Of a DNA stretch of 64,000 nt, positions 47,416 through 59,745 are shown piece after piece. The notes beneath the pieces are model-generated. The model was not told where the DNA came from, ran no database searches, and saw nothing but the letters and a program-made list of their open reading frames with translations. The translations under genes were made by a program, and so were the position numbers. The stretch spans positions 49,326 through 113,325 of the forward strand of contig JAGTJM010000088.1 in assembly GCA_020747015.1 (NCBI GenBank). The letters run 5' to 3'. This stretch comes from Pyrenochaeta sp. MPI-SDFR-AT-0127. Its lineage: Eukaryota; Ascomycota; Dothideomycetes; Pleosporales; Cucurbitariaceae. Every line of letters begins with the position of its first letter. Within the stretch, counting starts at the first letter, position 1.

Positions 47416-48073
47416 GGTGTTTATATTTGTCGAGGAGCACGATATCCACCACTTGCTCGATCCCCACGGCTATTTAGCAGGGATGGCGAACAAGGGCCAC
47501 GTGCGGAGACTGCCGGAGATCTGGGAACCGTGCAACCTCATGCGGTGAGTAATTCTATTACAGCTTGGCCCGACGAGCTGATTGTTGGGCCATGCGGCAG
47601 TCGCACATCTGAAGCTGAAGGCTGCACGGCTGGCCCCACATACCACTGTCAGTGAGTTGAAGCTTGAATATCCGATCAGGAGGAAGGTGGACCCTCGGGT
47701 GGTTGCCGTGTGTCATGTCCATCAGCAAAGTCATTCATTCGATAGTTCCATGCCTTGGAAGCATTTGATTGGTCCGATCGTCCCCGGAACGAGCTACCGG
47801 TAGAGCTAATCCTAGCTCGCCAAGGATGAAGGACACTGCGGGCCAGGTGCAACCAAGTTTCCCACCAGCACGATGGTACCGAGGAATACGCCTTCCTCCC
47901 CCCCACTCACCCGCCCCCTCCCTCCGATTAGTCGCCAATGATTGCCGAGTCGAAACTGGAAAGAGCCTCAATGGCTGTTGGGTACAAATAGCAAACGTCA
48001 CTATGGTCGAGGGCAGCCTTTTCACTGTGAAGGCACGAGCCGTTGTATCCTTCAAGCTGCCGAAGCCTGCGAG
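47416..48073. promoter_or_regulatory. Upstream region of the permease, with a CTACCGGTAG palindrome
   Basis: 658 bp between the transcription factor and the permease. A perfect 10-bp palindrome with central CCGG lies at 47794-47803, and several other CGG/CCG triplets occur around it, the element type read by Zn2Cys6 dimers. A long C/T-rich run at 47890-47928 precedes the start. Confidence 0.45.
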
Positions 48074-50113
48074 ATGGACACTCTGTGTAGTCCAGGACCA
48101 ATCACATATATTGGAAATATTAAGCCCAATGTTGCAGTATCACACATTGCTGACATGCAAGAAGAAACCCCGCCTTCTGCTGATTTGGAAACACAGAGCC
48201 TTGAAAACGAGACAGAGTCGCAACGTGTAAACAGAAAAATGGACATCGCCCTCCTGCCGTTTCTTTCGCTACTGTACCTCTGTACGTAAGGTCATGAGTC
48301 TCAACATTACTTATCTTCGGCAGCCTGGAAGCAAATCGCGGAGCCTTTACGCCATTTCATGGTGAGAGCAAGGCATCGCGAGCCAAGCAAGAGCGCTCTT
48401 TTACTTGCCCTAACTCTTCGTCCCTTCCATCGCTGACGGTTTCACCACAAGTCAATGGCCTCGATCGATCCAATGTTGGCAACGCAGAAACCCAAGGTGC
48501 GTTGTAATAATATGCTGGAGGCTCAAACACTCATTGTTTGGCTAGGCTATAGCACAGCTATCGGTGCTACACCTGATGATCTTAATCTAGCCGTGTCGTT
48601 GTTTTTCGTGACCTTCGTACTGCTGCAACCACCATCAGCTGCCATGGGGAGATGGCTTGGAGCAAGGCACTGGATCACGGTCATGATGGCAAGTACATTG
48701 GGCACAATTTCAAGACACCAAAACAGGCTGACAGGTTATGTAGCTTGGATGGGGTATCTTCACTCTGGCACATGCTTTTGTCCGGGGCCGCAGGTCGCTT
48801 ATTGCTGTGAGACTCATGATTGGAGTCTTTGAAGCAGGTTTCTATCCTACTGCTGTTGCATACCTTTCCTTCTTCTACTGCCGATACGATTTGGCCGTTC
48901 GAATTGGCCTTTTTTACGGGCAATATGCCGTTGCAGGCGCCTTCTCTGGCTCAATTGGTGAGTATTTCTCCTAAGTCATGAATGTCTTAAGCTGATAAAA
49001 ACCCAGCATACGGCGTGTTTCACCTTAAAGGCACTGGCTTGCACAATTGGCAATACTTGTTCATTATCGAAGGCACCTTGACCATCTTCCTTGCACTAAT
49101 CGCATGGTTCTGGCTTCCGAATGGGCCGGGGACTGCATGGTTCTTGACGGCCGAAGAGCAGAGATTTGCCGTCAAGCGTAGTATGAAGGATAATGCCCTG
49201 TGGGTCGTGCATGAATACGGTAGCGATGGGTTGGAGAAGGATAGACTTACCAAGCGGGACATTGTAGAGACCGGGAAAGATTGGAAGCTATGGTACGTCT
49301 TGGTCTTCAATATCTGCGCTAGTGTGCCCAGCCAGGCGTTCTCCGTCTTCTTGCCTTTGGTCATTCAGGGATTGGGCTACTCATCAATTAAAGCAAACTT
49401 GGTACAGTTGAACCAAACCTCCTAGCTTGCTCTGGTGGGAGAAACTAATTCAATACCGCATAGATGTCAGTGCCACCGTATGTGTGCGGTGCAGTTGGCT
49501 TGTATCTCTTTGCTTTGAGCTCGGATCATTAGTAAGAATCTGCTGATCACTTCCGTCCATTCACATCTGATATTAGCCAACTAGTAAAGAACGAGGTTAT
49601 CATATCATCGGGGGAATCTTCATCGCGCTCATAGGACTTGTTGTTACGGTTAACATCTCCACCAGTGGCGGCAAGTACGCAGGTCTATGTATTCTCCTCT
49701 TCGGTAGCTATGTTTCCGCACCCCTTACAGTGGCCTGGCTGAGCGGAAACACTCCCGGTACATATCCTAAACTGCCTATTACTTTGCGTGCATTTACTAA
49801 GTTCTCCAATATAGAGCCGGGTAAGCGCTCTCTCGTCCTTGGAGTAAATGGCTACGGCAACCTCGCAGGTGTCATCGGTAGCCAATTGTACAGACACAAG
49901 TACGCTCCCAGATATCTTTTCCCATTTTATGTCACACTGGGTTTTGTAGGTGCTGCCTTCTTAGGGTATGTGGCGTACAGATTCACACTGCAGGCTGTTA
50001 ACCAGCGGAGGTTGAGAACATTGGCCGGCAAGAGTTCAGAAGAGATTCAGGCGGAGAGGCTGAATGATGCTAGGTATGCAGATCGAAAGTGGACATTTAT
50101 ATATGGACTATGA
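48074..50113 (+). CDS. MFS anion:cation symporter (Dal5/allantoate permease family)
   Basis: Plasma-membrane major facilitator of the ACS family, which takes up allantoate, nicotinate, pantothenate or similar anions; the substrate is not predictable. Eight exons: 48074-48281, 48452-48496, 48546-48688, 48744-48957, 49007-49401, 49464-49531, 49585-49757 and 49815-50113, giving 514 aa. The third intron (48689-48743) needs a GC-AG boundary (GCAAGT donor) to keep frame. Family motifs are restored by the splices: LYLFNGLDRSNVGNAETQG, VSLFFVTFVLLQPPSA, FEAGFYPTAVAYLSFFY, NWQYLFIIEGTLTI, SVPPYVCGAVGLYL and GVNGYGNLAGVIGSQLYR. The cytosolic N-terminal tail is acidic. Twelve transmembrane helices are expected. 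Confidence 0.9.
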
Positions 50114-50610
50114 AGCATTATGGGTGCTCTCGAGGGGCCAGAGGTGACCAGCGACCCACGGATGTCATAACTGTGGCTATTGTTGATCATATCTGAACCA
50201 GGACCAACAACATCTCAATACATCTATAATGCTTTCAGAGTGCGATCTTACCATTTTTGTGCCTGAATGATGTGATCGTTGCAATGATGAAGAGGCCGCA
50301 TTATAGTGCCAGAGAAGTCATTTTCAGGAAACTGACTTTGTAAGTGCTACGTCGCAGAAAGAATGAATAAAAGTGCAACAGAAACAAAAATACTCGGAGT
50401 CACGCTGTGCCATCATATTGAGAAAATTGTGCATGTGGTATTAATAAACTTAACCATGAATACCACTCTTTGACAAGCATCGTCTTCCAATACCCCAGGC
50501 CCATGTAACCGAGGTACTCGACCACTTCTACATTCGTTCCAGACTTTGTATACAATATCAATTGCGTGCATGTACTTAGGGCATAGCCCATCCTCCGTCA
50601 CAACCGCAGC
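50114..50610. other. Intergenic, convergent 3' ends
   Basis: Spacer between the permease (plus) and the mannosidase (minus). No feature seen. Confidence 0.5.
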
Positions 50611-53600
50611 TTATAGGACGATTAAATTCCCAATTTTCACGCCTTGGCTTCGAAAATAGTATCTTCGCCTGATCCCTAACCCGTTCGCACGCTTGAGCAA
50701 TTGCATTGTCCCCTCGCCCCCACTGGCCATGATAAGTGGAATCGGGTTCGGCCGAGGGAGACCAGAGGGCGTATACTGCGCGTCTTCGAGAAGGGGTTGC
50801 ACAAGCGGACTACTAGCCTGTGGTTGATGATCGAATTGAGTGGTGTCCTGGTCCGCAACATCAGATGGTTGTTCATGCACGGGAAAGCTGACAATGATAA
50901 CGAGTTGAAGGCTCGCGCTGTCTGGTGGGAAGGCTGGAATGTTTCTCAACTTGGACGAGAATGAACAATCGCCGCGCGGAATAACAATAACTTGGTGATG
51001 CTTAGGAATGTCGATTGAAAGTCGTTCATCACACAGTGTATTTGGATGGATATAAATATGAGACCAAGCCAGTGGATTAGTCTCGCTATAGGCCAGCTCT
51101 GGATCAGACGTATCAGAGAGGGGTGCTGCGCCTGGTCCAAGCGGAAGCGCGCCGGCAATAGCATGCCGCTGTATGCTCTGTTGATGCACTTTGTCAGAAT
51201 TCGCCACAGTTGATGTAGGGGTGGGCATTGGTGCAGACAGTAACGATTGCAGCGACGACAGTAGGTTAGATAGATATGATGGCTCATGCTCTAGTGCGTC
51301 AGGATCAACATCGAAGTCTATGGTATCCCCAGTGCCAAAGTCAGACAGATTGGCCATCTCGCTGAGTGCGTTATTCAGAAGGCCTGCCAAAGCGCTTGTC
51401 GAGACTGCGGTGGCAGGCTGTGGTGGCACGTCGATTACTAGGTCCAAGGTATGCGAATCTCGGGTTCGAGTAAAGTAAGGGTCAAGAGGATTGAAATTGT
51501 CAATGGTAGAGCGCGACATGAAGACCTTCTCATCACGACCAAGAGCAATGTTCGAGATGGCGTATATGCGGAAATGCTCATCTAGTTCAATCGGCAGTTC
51601 CATGCTGGGTATGCGGTCGTGTTCCCGAACCATACCGAGCCGAAGGCCGCTCATGGAGTTGACCAGAATACCATTCTGGACTCTCTGGAGAGCGCCGACC
51701 TGCAAAGTATTGGGCATATTCGGAAAGGAAAGGTCAAAGGTTGTCCGGACAGCCATAGGCGCACTAGTAGCATTGTGGGGGATAAGGCCAGGCGGTAGCG
51801 TCCATGGGAAGTAAGTGTAATTGGATGGAGATCGAACGTCTGAGAGGGAGATGCTTGGATGATCAGCACTGAATTCGACGAGTGGCGACTCGAGTGTCTC
51901 GATTGTCGGCATTAGATGCAAGCGAGCTAAGCTTGCAGCATGGAAGATGTCGGACCGGGCTGCGGTAGCCGAGATGCTGAAGGGCACAAAGGCCGGAGGA
52001 AGAGGACAGATGTCGGGAGCTGGCTGCCAATCTGGTAAATGTTGCTTCTGCCGCGTGTGTTGAGCAGGGCGCATGCGTTTGGGTATGACTAGAGGATGGC
52101 CCTCGGTTGTGAAGACGAATGGCGCATCCCATGTGTTGAGTGGATGTGCCGGATCGAAGAGCAGGAAAAGATACTTTGCAGTCTCTCCGAGAAAGAAGCT
52201 CTCCATACGGTCGTTCAGCTCGCCACTGCGTACATCCTGTAAGCCGGCCCATCCACATTTGGTCCAGCAGCGTCTCTTGATATCGCGAAGGGCCATTTCA
52301 CCGACATGAAGGTACCAAGGGTCCTTGGTAGCCTGGTAGATGTACCAAGTGGATTCGATCCATTCTGGCCGGCCGCCCCACCATCGCAGACCGTGCTCAA
52401 TGTTGCCGGTTGCGGTTGACCATCTTTCAGGCATGGCCGAATAGCGGGTCCAGAGGGCCGTGTAGAGCAAATGGGTCTCGATGGCCTCATTGAGCTTGCC
52501 GGCCATTGTAAGGAGACCTTGGTAGAAAGCACTCAGGCTGTCGATCCAAAAGGCTCTGATTGCCCCAGTGTATAGATCGACTTGAGCGTAGTGAGGGTGC
52601 TGGTGCTGCGCTCCACGATAGATGTGTCGCCTGATTCCGTCGTGTGCGTCGTTCCAAGCAACGAGAAAGGCTTCGGAAGAGTCGGTGCTTGCGTTGGCGG
52701 GATCGTAGGGCAGCCCGGAAAGCAAAATGTGGGACTTGAGGGCATACTCAAAGAAGCTGTCTATGCCAGCGCCAATGCCAGTGTAGGGCGACACCCACTG
52801 GCCAGTCTCGGCATCGATGCCGGCGCCAATGAGGCCAATGCTGCTCCTGCGGTGCCAGACAGCCCAGAAGGCATCCTTGGCTGCGCGCTCGTAGCGTGGG
52901 TTGCCGGTGAGGCGGCTGAGTGTGGCAAACTCGAGCACCAGACTGCCGGCGCCGGCACTGCACGTCTCGGTGATCTCTGTGCGTTTGTCATTGGGGTCTT
53001 TGCTGCATTGGCCGTGCTCGGGATCCATATTGTAGGGCGAGTTTGCGTAGAAGGGCACTCCATGGCGCAGATTGACGCGGGGGTAGGGCAGGCCAGTGGG
53101 TGTGTGGAAGGCGGGCATCAAGCGGTCGGTGAGGTCCGTGGCCAGGCGCAGGAGCTGGCCGTCGTAGACGAAGCCATTCGGCCAGAAGATGCCACGGCGA
53201 GCCCCTCTCTGCTCGACTTTGGCGGCATAGCCGCGGATGGGCAAGTCGCCAACGGCGAACTGATGTGCGCTCAACAGGCCGCCGACGCCGCGAATGACCG
53301 TCTCGAAGACCTGGACCTTGCTGTCGAGATCAAAGCCGCGGGCTCTTGCTCCCTGGCCGCCAGGGCCGCGGGTGCCGTCGCCGTAGGTTTCAACCAGCAG
53401 GCGGATGCCGTCCTGGAAGTCGTCCAGGGCCTTGTTGCGGTGCTGGGGGCTCGGGTGGGGCGACGAGGACAGGATGGCGAGGGTGGACAGGCTGTCAATC
53501 AGCGTCAGGGAGTAGTTGCCGAGCACGTCGTTGACTTCAATGTGCGCCGGGTTGTGGCGGTCGCGGGTGAGGGGCGCGCACGTCAGCGGGCGCAGTTCGT

Positions 53601-53888
53601 CCTCGGGGAAGGCGTGCTTCATGTAGTTGTCGAAGCCGTGGTAGAAGATGTCGCGCGTCTCGTGTCTGCCAGCGTCAGTTGGCTTGGGCCCCGCCGTCTG
53701 CAGGAGGAGGCATGCCATTCGCACCTCAGGCTCGCCATGGCCTCATCCGTCATGGCCCGTCCGGGAGCCGCCCAGCAGCACAGCCAGAGCACGGCGACGA
53801 CAAGAAGCCATGGTGCTCGTCCGCTGCCGCTGCCGCTGCCGCTGCCATGTAGCACACTCCGCCGCAGAGGCCGTCCCGTCAGTCGCAT
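50611..53888 (-). CDS. GH47 EDEM-like alpha-mannosidase with C-terminal PA-like domain
   Basis: Glycoside hydrolase family 47 protein of the EDEM/Htm1 (Mnl1) group, which trims mannose from misfolded glycoproteins in the ER to mark them for degradation. Minus-strand exons are 53888-53725 and 53665-50611 (59-nt intron), giving 1072 aa. The N terminus (PWLLVVAVLWLCCWAAPGRA) is a signal peptide/anchor, though preceded by an Arg- and Gly/Ser-rich stretch. The GH47 core includes DIFYHGFDNYMKHAFPEDEL, LTLIDSLSTLAIL, YANSPYNMDPEHGQC, YTGIGAGIDSFFEYALKSH, PEWIESTWYIYQATKDPWY and a terminal FVFTTEGHPL. The last 250 residues include RGDCSFSSKLRN and a PA-like segment, as in EDEM3-type proteins. It is longer than yeast Htm1 (about 800 aa). 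Divergent from TIM50. Confidence 0.93.
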
Positions 53889-54233
53889 GCCCAAAAGAGT
53901 CCTTGCGCGACGACATGAGACGACGCTGATTTGCGGCGCTGCTGAGGAGGGGGCCAGTTGTAGAGGGGTTGTGGTCTTGAGCGTTCGTAGTAGCCACCTT
54001 TCCCTCGCCCGCCGACTTGCCCTGGCCATGAGCTAGCACGGGCCGAACGAAGACTTGGCGGGCAGCTCAATTATTTCGTCACGCCGTCACCGTCTGCGAA
54101 GCCCGCCAACAAACCCCCAGCGCAATTCGTCTCCGTCCATGTCTTGTACCCCGCGCAGGCTTGTTGTAATTTGTAGCCTGTAGTCTTGTTTATCTTCTCT
54201 CTCTCACTGCCTCACTGAGTCCCCACACACACA
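53889..54233. promoter_or_regulatory. Bidirectional upstream region mannosidase / TIM50
   Basis: 345 bp between divergent starts. The TIM50 side has a CT-rich tract (54196-54215) followed by a CA-rich leader right before the ATG, a common fungal housekeeping promoter pattern. Confidence 0.5.
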
Positions 54234-56016
54234 ATGCTCCCACGGGTGGCCGTCCGCGCACTGCGCACTCGGCCAGCCGTTGCAGCTCCGCCCATCTCGC
54301 GCATAGCCTACACATCGCAATGCATACGCTCCTACGCGAGCAGCAGCAACCGCCCGCCGCGGAAAGACAACACTTGGAAAAAGACAGACCCCATCAAGTT
54401 CGACCAGGCCAACAAGGCGCGCCCCAACCCCGTCCATGCTTCACAGCAGCCCGAATTCGACACCCAAGCATCGCCAGCGAGCAACACCACATCGCCGCAG
54501 TCGTCGACTCCAACATCAGCCAGTGTGACACAGGCAGAGGGCGCGGCAGAGAGCGCCGAGGACCCCCAGCAGCCGCAGAAACCGCTGCCCGACCTACGCC
54601 AGGGCATTCCATCCACCTTTGCCGCCGAATTTGCGGAGGCAGAAGCCGAGCCCAGCGCCAGGAGAGACCCCAATGACCCCAGCGGCGCCCCCGAAGACGC
54701 CCTGCCCGGCAGCACCGGTGGCCGTGACGGCGGCGACCTGCCCAAATCTGCATACGAGACGAGTACTGACAGGCGGCGGAACCGTGTTGCAAACTGGTCG
54801 TACCTTGCCATCCTACTTTTTGGCACCACAGGCGCAGTCTTCATGGGCAGGAACTGGGAGAGCGAGGAAGAAGAGCTGGCCCACGCCGATGCACCCAACG
54901 GCTGGGGCATTGGGCAAATGTACGCTCGCGCAGCTGCTCGTATCAATGGACAAAAGGCATACTACACCGAGCCCACCTTCCAGCAACTGCTTCCAGACAA
55001 GGACAAGATCCCCGGGGGAGCACCAGAGCTTACCCTGGTCCTGAGTTTGGAGGATCTGCTCCTTCACTCGGAATGGAGCACCAAGCACGGCTACCGGCTA
55101 GCAAAGCGACCTGGCCTCGACTACTTCCTGCGATATCTGAGCTCACAGTACGAGCTCGTCATCTTCACATCTGTCAAGTCCATGGACGCGGACCCCATTA
55201 TCCGCAAACTAGATCCCTTCCGTCTCGTAATGTGGCCGCTATTTCGCGAAGCTACTCGCTTCGAGAAGGGCGAGTACATCAAGGTATGTTCAAGATCCTT
55301 GAGAGAGTATTCTCTACTGACCACTGCAGGATCTCTCTTATCTTAACCGCGACCTATCCAAAGTCATCATGATCGACACCGATCCATCGCACGTCAAGCT
55401 CCAACCCGAGAACGCCATCGTACTGCCCAAGTGGAAAGGCGAACCCGGCGACAAGGGCCTCGTAGCCATGATCCCCTTCCTCGAATACCTCGCTATGATG
55501 TCACAAACGGGTACACCCATCGACGTGCGGCAGGTGCTCAAGTCAATGCAAGGCAAAGATATCCCCACTGAATACGCACGCCGCGAAGCCAAACTCCGAG
55601 AACAGTTCCAGCGCGACCTCGCCGAGCAGAAAAGGAAGAGCAAAGGAAGTGCCGGGGGTATGTTTATGAAGAGCCTAGGCCTAGATGCACCAAAGCAGGG
55701 CATGGTCCTTGGGGACCAGAACATCTCGCAGGGAATGGCCGATGGCAAGATGATGATCGACATGTACCGCGATTTTAACAAGCAGAATTATGAGCACCTG
55801 GATAAGCAAATCAGGGAAAACGGTGATCAGTGGCTGAAGGAGATGGCCGAGGAAGAGAAGAAGATGCAAGAGGCCCAATTGAAGGATATGAAGGCTGGCG
55901 CTTTCGGATGGCTAGGTGGTACTGCACCGGGGAGTGCTACGGGACCATCGACAGCTACAGTGCCCGAGGCAGTTACTGCACAAAACGCAGATGTGAAACC
56001 AGGTCAGGTCAAGTAA
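54234..56016 (+). CDS. TIM50: Mitochondrial import translocase subunit Tim50
   Basis: Receptor subunit of the TIM23 complex in the mitochondrial inner membrane that takes presequence proteins from TOM. Exons 54234-55283 and 55330-56016 (46-nt intron) give 578 aa. The N-terminal presequence is Arg-rich (MLPRVAVRALRTRPAVAAPP), followed by a disordered Pro/Ser/Glu-rich region, a single transmembrane helix (about 188-206, WSYLAILLFGTTGAVFMG), then the FCP1-like domain facing the intermembrane space: LTLVLSLEDLLLHSEW, KRPGLDYFLRYLSSQYELVIFT, LDPFRLVMWPLFREATRF, LSYLNRDLSKVIMIDTDP and NAIVLPKWKGEPGDKGL. The phosphatase DxDx(T/V) signature is degenerate (SLEDLL), as in all Tim50 proteins. The C-terminal helix-rich tail is conserved in filamentous fungi. 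Confidence 0.96.
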
Positions 56017-56434
56017 AAGGTTTTTGGGTAATGTTCACGAGCGAAGAGGCAACGTTCCACTCCTCCTGTAATAACAATTAGAGGCGTTTTACACACGGCA
56101 ACTAGGCCCGGTTGTTCTTACCAGTGACACACACTCATGTCACCAAAACCAAAAGACTGTACAATATTCTCAAAAATTTACAAACGTGCGCGAGCCTGAA
56201 CGCTCTATGACCCCCCTCTGTCAAGGCAATCGTAGGTGCGAATGTAATCACTGCAATGCACATCTCTGTCTGCCTCGGCACCACGAGTTTGTGATTAGCG
56301 GGTATTGCGGGGCTTTGTTCGTGTCCCACCTCCATCCTATGGCACTTCGTCATTGTGTACATGCTCCAACGTAGCACTGAACCCGGTCTCGTCCAATATT
56401 GAGAGTTTGCTCTTATCCACTGTCCAAGTTCGCC
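56017..56434. other. Intergenic
   Basis: Spacer between TIM50 and the next plus-strand gene. No feature recognised. Confidence 0.5.
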
Positions 56435-57981
56435 ATGGCAGACGCCGAGTCGTTCCCCTTCTTACGACTCCCCCTTGAACTCCGCGAGGCAATCTACTCG
56501 CTTTACTTCAAGCCGTCCGACCGCCTTGACCAGTCCCCATCACTCGATGCGCAAGGATACTTTGGAGGAGTGTACAGATTTGACCTGAACCTTTCGAGAG
56601 TGAATAAGCAAGTGTATGACGAAGCTAAAAAGGTGTGGAAGAGGGAGAATGTATTCATCAAGATTGCGACACCATGGCCGAGTGCTGGTATGTTTCGTGT
56701 TTCTCTGATGGCAACAGACAGGGGATGTATGTATCAGATTTTCGCGCCAGAAGAAAATGTGAGTAGAGTGCGTTCAATCTCTATTAGCTACACCCTCTGA
56801 TGTCGATCGCATAGCGTTACGTTTCTCCAGACTCCTGCACTGGTAAAATAGCTGGTCAAGAGCATGCTAATAGGTATCGCGTCCTAGTGAACCACATATC
56901 CTCCGAGGGACTCGTCCCAATCGTATGTGCCGATCGAAGAGCCGATGCATTTACCTCCCATCACGCGCTTGTTCAGATTACTGCGCCATTCCACCCAGCA
57001 GCTCCCGAGCATACCGTCGTTGTCCTCTTAGATGATCTACATATGTTCACACAGACGTGGTACTACAGCGCGCTATCCTACCCTATGTTAAACGACCGCC
57101 TGTCGACTACATTCATCCTTCGAGACCCAGATCACAGCGACAGTGACGGAGAAGCCCAAAGTAATAACAATGGAGTCAATATACCGCTACAGAAACGTTT
57201 GCTATTCCCATTTGAGCAGGTGAAGGGCTTGTACCACATGGAAGTGTCTGGCTTCGCCTCTTCCGTCCGCACCGAACTTGAAAGACGCATGGCAATTCCC
57301 ATCCCAACACTACAACAATGCTGCGAGAGCGCAACAGAACTCATGGCTCAAGGTGATATTGCACTTGCTGCCAATAATGCTCACGAAGCACTTGAACTCT
57401 ACAGACGGGCCTTTCATGCAATACATATCCTGATCCACGGGCGTACAAGAAGAGTATTGGCGGATGTGTTCTTCCACGAAGGCATTGAGCATGGGCGATA
57501 CGCAGGTCAGACAGGAATGACGGTGCGCGTCATCCTTAGGCTCAAACTGGTCTGTCGTACTATTGCTGCGTATCTTAGAGTAGGCCAATGGGGTGAGGCT
57601 GCGTATTGGGGAATGCGCAGTATTTGCATCATGCGCGAAGCCATGGACACCGAGTTCGAAGACTTTCTTTCTGAATTCGTGGGTGGTGCAGATGTTGGAC
57701 TTATTTATGTCAGAACTGCAATTGCATTCATGAAAATGGAGGATGCAAGAGAGCAGTGGGGCGTGGAGTTATCGAGGTATAATGACGAGCCCGTCGCAAG
57801 CAGTGAGAATTTGTGGGGGCTGGCGGTGAGGTATCTAAGAAATCAGGACAAGGAAAGTGTGAGGAAAGAATTACGTCAAGTTGGAGCACCACAAGAAACT
57901 ATTGGGTTATTTGGCGAAGTTGAGAAGTCGGTCGATGAGCAGTCTACTGTGGGGCATCACGGTAGTGAGGAGGGTAATTAG
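56435..57981 (+). CDS. Conserved fungal hypothetical protein (F-box-like start)
   Basis: Exons 56435-56687 and 56888-57981 (200-nt intron, long for this genome, phase kept) give 448 aa. The N terminus FPFLRLPLELREAIYSLYF is the short F-box-like/2EXR-type motif common in filamentous fungi, followed by LNLSRVNKQVYDEAKKVW. The second exon begins VNHISSEGLVPIVC and contains VVVLLDDLHMFTQTWYY, then a helical, tetratricopeptide-like part (QGDIALAANNAHEALELYRR and RVGQWGEAAYWGMRSI). The function is unknown; a scaffold or adaptor role is possible. The ATG at 56435 is chosen because the frame upstream has no better start. Confidence 0.78.
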
Positions 57982-59745
57982 GGGATATCAGAGACTATGT
58001 ATGTCTACTACTGCTTCTTTACTGTGACTATCTTCAAATCTGATATGGATTTTATTCGAATCTTGTTACAACTCCAGCGCACAGTACTGTTATTATTCAC
58101 TCACGTCTAAGTGCGGATAGAAGTCGCGGTCTCAACACCTAGCGGCTACGCTCTGCATTAACCGAAGACATTGTTCAGAGTCAGTCATCGCGCACATGGA
58201 AATCATCAAGTATTTACTCTTTTTTTTCCCCAGTGGCCCCCTACCTTCCGCTCTCACCATAACTAAGCTAGACCCATGCTTCAACCCAGTTCGTCGTCAA
58301 TATCCACCCGTGGTAGCATAATAAGAATCTCTCGCTGTCGTCATCAATGATAAGAACACCAAGGCATCCCAGTTGCGTGCCATGTGGTTGACAAGCCACT
58401 TATTTGGCTTCACGATGCCATTCCTGACTCACCTCGAGGCAAGCCTGAACCTGGCAGCCATAGAGGTTTCAAATGGCGCAAGTAGCTATGTTCACGACAT
58501 TGGTGGCATTGAACACGCTGCGTCGAATGGACTGGCCATTCTTTGACACAAGATAATCCAGGCGAGCGCGGCCAACAACGACTGCATAAGCGAACTCCTT
58601 CGCGCATGTACGGGTATCAGGGGTCAAACTGGTTGTGAGTGCGACGCGGCCATTGTAAGCTGGTTGTTCTCTCATAGCTTGAGTCGGCAGCTTCACAACA
58701 AGGCAGTAAATGGACAATTTATTCTCCCACGCAGAAGGAAAGGAACTTTAAAAGGCCAACGCAGTACGTCGAGAAAGAGACGAGGCTTTTTCTGCAGAAG
58801 TAAGAGGACGCGTCTACATCCTGACGCACCCTCATTGCCATATGTTCCGCCCACCCCCCCGGATACTCAGGAAAGTTGCGATCCGTTGCTCACCGTCGTT
58901 CTACGGACCAACAATCAGGAAAGCTCAATATGTTGGCGTAGAATACTGAGTACTAAAAATGAAAAATCCTATGGCAAAAATCCAAAGGTGTGTAGAACAA
59001 TTATAATGATCGGAATGGTGTGAGCTATATCTCTACACATTTTCACATTCCTGAGCTACATTCAAATACATCAGTAATTATGTGAATTATCTAAGTATAG
59101 AGCAATGGTTCAAGTAGGCATATGTTGTCGCGTAATTGGTAAGGGCAACGCATAGAAACTAGAAGGAGCGCTAGATACCTAACCTTAAACCGGCCTAGCG
59201 ATCACGCAACAGAGGAACGCCTAATGGCACATACCAATGAACAGTTGATCCTTACGGTCGAGGCCTTAACGCCAATGTCGGAAAGACCAGCCCCCGAACC
59301 GGATATATTCTGTACTACACCTTCTTACCAGTCAGCATCAGTCGATTGAAGCGGGCGAGAAATAGGACTTTGGCGTTATTTTTTTGAAATGACTTAAACA
59401 GGAAGAATGCGAGGGAGCGCTACTTAGCACAAGTTTAAACAACAAGGCTTCGAAGTCTAGTGAATGTGTGATCCTCTCTCACCGTGGGCGTCCTTGGCAG
59501 AGAAACCTAATTGGACAACGCAGGATGATAGCACGAACGCCATCGGCCCCATAGGCTTTCACAGCGATCTTGTGGCTGCACTATTGACGACAAGGCTTGC
59601 ATAAAATGCACTCACAAGAGTAAGGTGCTGAGAATAATAGCAGCGACAATCGGGATCAGGCTGGAAAGCCGGCTAACGGAAGACGGGCGCTACTTATACC
59701 TTTGGCTCCCCTCCTCTGGCTCATCAGGCTTACAATCTACACAAC
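57982..59745. other. 1.8 kb intergenic region
   Basis: No confident gene. A minus-strand frame at 58469-58675 (68 codons from ATG 58675, ending NVVNIATCAI) has coding-like third positions and could be a 3' exon or fragment, but I find no upstream exon or domain. The right end is the upstream region of the FAS1-domain gene. Confidence 0.4.

Noticed and set aside
52582..54036. 484-codon plus-strand frame opposite the mannosidase
   Set aside because: Mirror of the GC-rich GH47 coding sequence on the other strand; the minus strand carries the conserved enzyme motifs.
54332..54946. 204-codon minus-strand frame opposite TIM50
   Set aside because: Antisense shadow of a Ser/Pro/Glu-rich coding region.
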